From Metallosphaera sedula DSM 5348 (GTDB taxonomy: Archaea; Thermoproteota; Thermoprotei_A; Sulfolobales; Sulfolobaceae): 64,000 nt of DNA. The stretch is from positions 248,001 through 312,000 of the forward strand of contig NC_009440.1 of assembly GCF_000016605.1 (NCBI RefSeq), written 5' to 3'. Positions 63,557 through 64,000 of the stretch are shown here, piece by piece; positions within the stretch are counted from its first letter, which is position 1; each line of letters starts with the position of its first letter. Position numbers and translations under genes: made by a program. Below the pieces are notes generated by a model. It saw only the letters and a list, made by a program, of their open reading frames with translations. It was not told the origin of the DNA and ran no database searches.

Positions 63557-64000
63557 ATGAATCAACTAGATGCATTTTATTTAATATTTGGATCGCTAAC
63601 CTTATTCCTTTCACTGGTTTACTTTATTCTAAATTCCTACTTCTCTATTAACGTAAGGATGCCCAGAAGAGTAGACTCGAACAAATTATCTGACGTGACC
63701 GTTCTAATCCCCGTGTATGGGGAAAAGGCGTCAGTGTTTGAGAGAGTGATCTCTGCAGTTGCGGAGCAGGACGTGAAGTTTCTAGTTGTGGGAGACGGTT
63801 GCGATGAGCCCTATAGGTCAATCACCTTTAGGTATGGTGGAAGATTTATCAAGACACCTGCCAGGTCAGGGAAGAGGAATGCCCTAGCCACTGGTATATC
63901 CCACGTGGACACGAAGTTTGTTCTCTTCCTGGATAGCGACACCGTATTGCCCAGTGACGGAGTAAGAAGGATGTTGTCCCTCATGGACGAGGGAGTAGGT
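63557..64000 (+). CDS. GT2-family glycosyltransferase (3' partial)
   Basis: The first 148 residues of a membrane glycosyltransferase, open to the window edge. One helix (about 7-27) is followed by the GT2 fold: VTVLIPVYGEKASVFERVI, LVVGDGCDEP, RSGKRNALATG and the DxD motif FLDSDTVLP. The family makes surface or extracellular polysaccharide from UDP- or dolichol-linked sugars. The product cannot be told from this part. Confidence 0.88.
   Translation, partial: MNQLDAFYLIFGSLTLFLSLVYFILNSYFSINVRMPRRVDSNKLSDVTVLIPVYGEKASVFERVISAVAEQDVKFLVVGDGCDEPYRSITFRYGGRFIKTPARSGKRNALATGISHVDTKFVLFLDSDTVLPSDGVRRMLSLMDEGVG

Noticed and set aside
1-64000. CRISPR arrays, complete insertion sequences, tRNA and rRNA genes
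   Set aside because: No regularly spaced repeats, transposase domains, or tRNA/rRNA patterns were seen by eye. A covariance search would be needed to exclude small RNAs such as C/D box guides.

Overview
The window looks like chromosome of a thermoacidophilic crenarchaeote of the order Sulfolobales, and most like Metallosphaera. The reasons are an archaeal sox respiratory gene set (SoxC, and a SoxM-type supercomplex with sulfocyanin), mid-range base composition, many genes with a TATA box about 26 bases upstream of the start codon (leaderless transcripts), acid-stable secreted protease and VapBC pairs. The genus is an inference from gene content and order; no rRNA gene is present to test it. 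I saw no tRNA, CRISPR array or intact insertion sequence.

Layout. 1-2.9 kb: 3' end of a soxC-type cytochrome b operon plus a small membrane protein, and an MFS transporter. 2.9-5.4 kb: an operon of sulerythrin, a two-cluster/CCG Fe-S protein and a DUF3501 protein. 5.7-9.3 kb: three-subunit molybdenum aldehyde-type dehydrogenase. 9.5-14.3 kb: M1 aminopeptidase, a winged-helix regulator, a damaged PIN gene and a cation exchanger. 14.3-19.8 kb: an Fe-S/membrane fusion protein and a four-subunit 2-oxoacid:ferredoxin oxidoreductase. 20-26 kb: transporters, an S53 protease, toxin-antitoxin genes and decayed DNA. 26-35 kb: the soxM/soxEFGHI terminal oxidase locus with two further copies of the small membrane protein seen beside soxC. 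35-40.6 kb: surface or secreted proteins and a membrane Ser/Thr kinase. 40.8-46.7 kb: fixABCX, a vWA protein, a crotonase and a DMT transporter. 46.8-56.6 kb: VapBC, a hydrolase, an ACT-domain/DUF711 pair, M32 carboxypeptidase, an SDR and an ABC exporter. 56.8-61.4 kb: a possible cysteine-rich small protein, a sulfur module (TusA, SQR-like flavoprotein, DsrE, triple-repeat DUF1641), a HerA-like ATPase and a rhodanese. 61.6-64 kb: ClC channel and the start of a glycosyltransferase.

How it fits together. Energy metabolism dominates: two cytochrome b/oxidase loci, the electron-bifurcating type FixABCX, ferredoxin-reducing oxidoreductase, a Dms-like electron-transfer protein and sulfur carrier/oxidation proteins all feed electrons to or from quinone, ferredoxin and oxygen. 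The most promising undescribed features are a trio of DUF1404-like membrane proteins that flank both oxidase loci and share two invariant histidines, the TusA-SQR-DsrE-DUF1641 module, and the sulerythrin-Fe-S-DUF3501 module.

Three genes (DUF3501, the winged-helix regulator and a VapC) appear one base short in A/T runs. This is either sequence error, recoding or real decay, and it affects their start or integrity.
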